A DNA stretch of 6,900 nt from Cellulomonas sp. (GTDB lineage Bacteria; Actinomycetota; Actinomycetes; Actinomycetales; Cellulomonadaceae): NCBI GenBank assembly GCA_031178805.1, contig JAPSIJ010000117.1:1-6900 (forward strand), written 5' to 3'. The position numbers and the translations under genes are program-made. The notes below the pieces were generated by a model. It was not told where the DNA came from. It searched no databases and was given only the letters and a program-made list of their open reading frames with translations. Shown here piece by piece: positions 6,111 to 6,900 of this stretch (its first letter is position 1; every line of letters starts with the position of its first letter).

Positions 6111-6900
6111 CAGGCGTCGGGGATGGGCGCCCCGTGCAGCACGTTCAGGTCGCCCGAGACGGTCTGCGCGGACACGAAGCAGGTCGCCGCGGCGTCCCGG
6201 TGGTCCACGCTCGTCCGGCCGGGCCGCCGGTCGGTGCGCTCGACCCCGTCCAGCACGACCCGCCCGGTGACGGTCACGGCCTCGACCCCCACGCCGTGCC
6301 CGGAGGGCAGCCGCACCGCGACGTCGGCGGACACGGTGCGGACGTGGCACACCGAGTGCGCCGCGAGGCAGTCGAGGGTCACGTCGCCCGACACGGTGGT
6401 CACCGAGACGCGGGACAGCGCCCCGGAGGCCGTGGCGGTGCCGGACACCGTGCCGACGGACAGGTCCCCGGTGTGGTCGCGCACCAGCACGTCGGAGGAC
6501 ACGCTGCGCACCGACAGCGCGCCCCGGGTGCCGTCGGCGAGCACCGCGCCGCCGACCGTGGACACCGACGCGTCCTGCCGGACGCCGGCGAGCAGCAGGT
6601 CGGCGTTCACGGACTGCAGGCTCGCGGCCACCGTGGCGGGCACCGCCAGGTGCACGTCCACGCTGTCCCGCTGGTGCGGCCCCCGGAGCCGGTCGAGGAT
6701 CCCGTCCAGGCCGGTCACCGACCGCACGCCGGCCCAGAGCGCGCCGTCGGCGTAGGTGACCTCGAGGGGCACGCCGTCCACGCGGTGCACCTCCAGGCGC
6801 ACCCCGGTCAGGGTCGGGTCGTCGTGCGCCACGACGTCCACCCGCCCGCCGTTCACCTGGACGCGCAGCGAGCGCACGTCGTCCACCTCGATCACCTGCG
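6110..6900 (-). CDS. DUF4097-type beta-strand repeat protein (5' partial)
   Basis: The frame is open to the right edge. The codon before the GTG at 6895 is Gln, and QVIEVDD reads as interior sequence, so the start lies beyond the window. At least 262 residues are present. Numbering from the GTG at 6895: a first beta region (1-90) containing GGRVDVVAHDDPT (16-28) and RDSVDVHLAVPATV (76-89), then a run of short strand repeats of the T/S-V-S-x-D-V type at 95, 113, 131, 149, 167, 187, 208 and 245, which is the hallmark of DUF4097 (PF13349), the family that includes LiaG of Bacillus. The fold is probably a beta solenoid. No membrane segment or signal peptide is in the visible part; the N-terminus is missing, so export cannot be excluded. 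The role of the family is unproven; some members sit with cell-envelope stress systems. It is translationally coupled to the PadR gene downstream. Confidence 0.9.
   Translation of the reverse strand, partial: QVIEVDDVRSLRVQVNGGRVDVVAHDDPTLTGVRLEVHRVDGVPLEVTYADGALWAGVRSVTGLDGILDRLRGPHQRDSVDVHLAVPATVAASLQSVNADLLLAGVRQDASVSTVGGAVLADGTRGALSVRSVSSDVLVRDHTGDLSVGTVSGTATASGALSRVSVTTVSGDVTLDCLAAHSVCHVRTVSADVAVRLPSGHGVGVEAVTVTGRVVLDGVERTDRRPGRTSVDHRDAAATCFVSAQTVSGDLNVLHGAPIPDA
6146..6613 (-). repeat. Coding repeat: T/S-V-S-x-D-V strand motifs, 18-residue (54-bp) period
   Basis: Within the DUF4097 protein the motifs SVNADL (95), TVGGAV (113), SVSSDV (131), TVSGTA (149) and TVSGDV (167) start exactly 18 residues apart. 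TVSADV (187), TVTGRV (208) and TVSGDL (245) follow at wider spacing (20, 21 and 37). The DNA copies are diverged, so the regularity is held at protein level. Confidence 0.8.

Noticed and set aside
6146..6613. The 54-bp period as a DNA tandem array or CRISPR-like repeat
   Set aside because: The copies share only short codon-level similarity in one frame; it is a protein repeat, not a DNA array.
5314..6755. Long plus-strand open frames opposite padR and the DUF4097 gene
   Set aside because: Ser/Arg/Ala-rich shadows; the repeated look of the second simply mirrors the strand repeats of the real protein.

Overview
The window is about 70% or more GC with strong G/C third-position bias. It carries an actinobacterial-type fused 2-oxoglutarate decarboxylase (Kgd/OdhA), so the source is a high-GC actinobacterium. 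The gene set and protein style are what I would expect of Cellulomonas or a close relative; the genus is inferred from memory of similar proteins, and no 16S or other marker is present.

Layout. (1) 2-3472, plus strand: kgd, cut at its 5' end by the window edge. (2) 3476-3510: a perfect 15-bp-stem hairpin between convergent genes. (3) 3510-4487, minus strand: a GlxA/AdpA-type regulator, a DJ-1/PfpI domain joined to an AraC helix-turn-helix. (4) 4488-4580: a 93-bp divergent intergenic region with an ordered array of four TGGC-type half-sites and two candidate leaderless promoters. (5) 4581-4736, plus: a 51-residue single-pass membrane protein. (6) 4841-5440, plus: an SGNH/GDSL-hydrolase-like protein that has lost its catalytic residues. 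(7) 5472-6110, minus: a PadR-family regulator. (8) 6110-6900, minus: a DUF4097 beta-repeat protein, cut by the right edge and overlapping padR by one base.

How the parts work together. Kgd is core metabolism (TCA cycle, 2-oxoglutarate node). The rest looks like small, self-contained regulatory units. The AraC-type regulator most likely controls itself and the divergent small membrane protein through the shared operator array. The DUF4097 and PadR genes are co-transcribed and translationally coupled. No mobile element, CRISPR array, tRNA or rRNA was seen. The two signals most worth following are the operator array at 4509-4581, whose sites fit the published AdpA consensus, and the SGNH-fold protein with a Ser-to-Glu, Asn-to-Ala and His-to-Leu active site.
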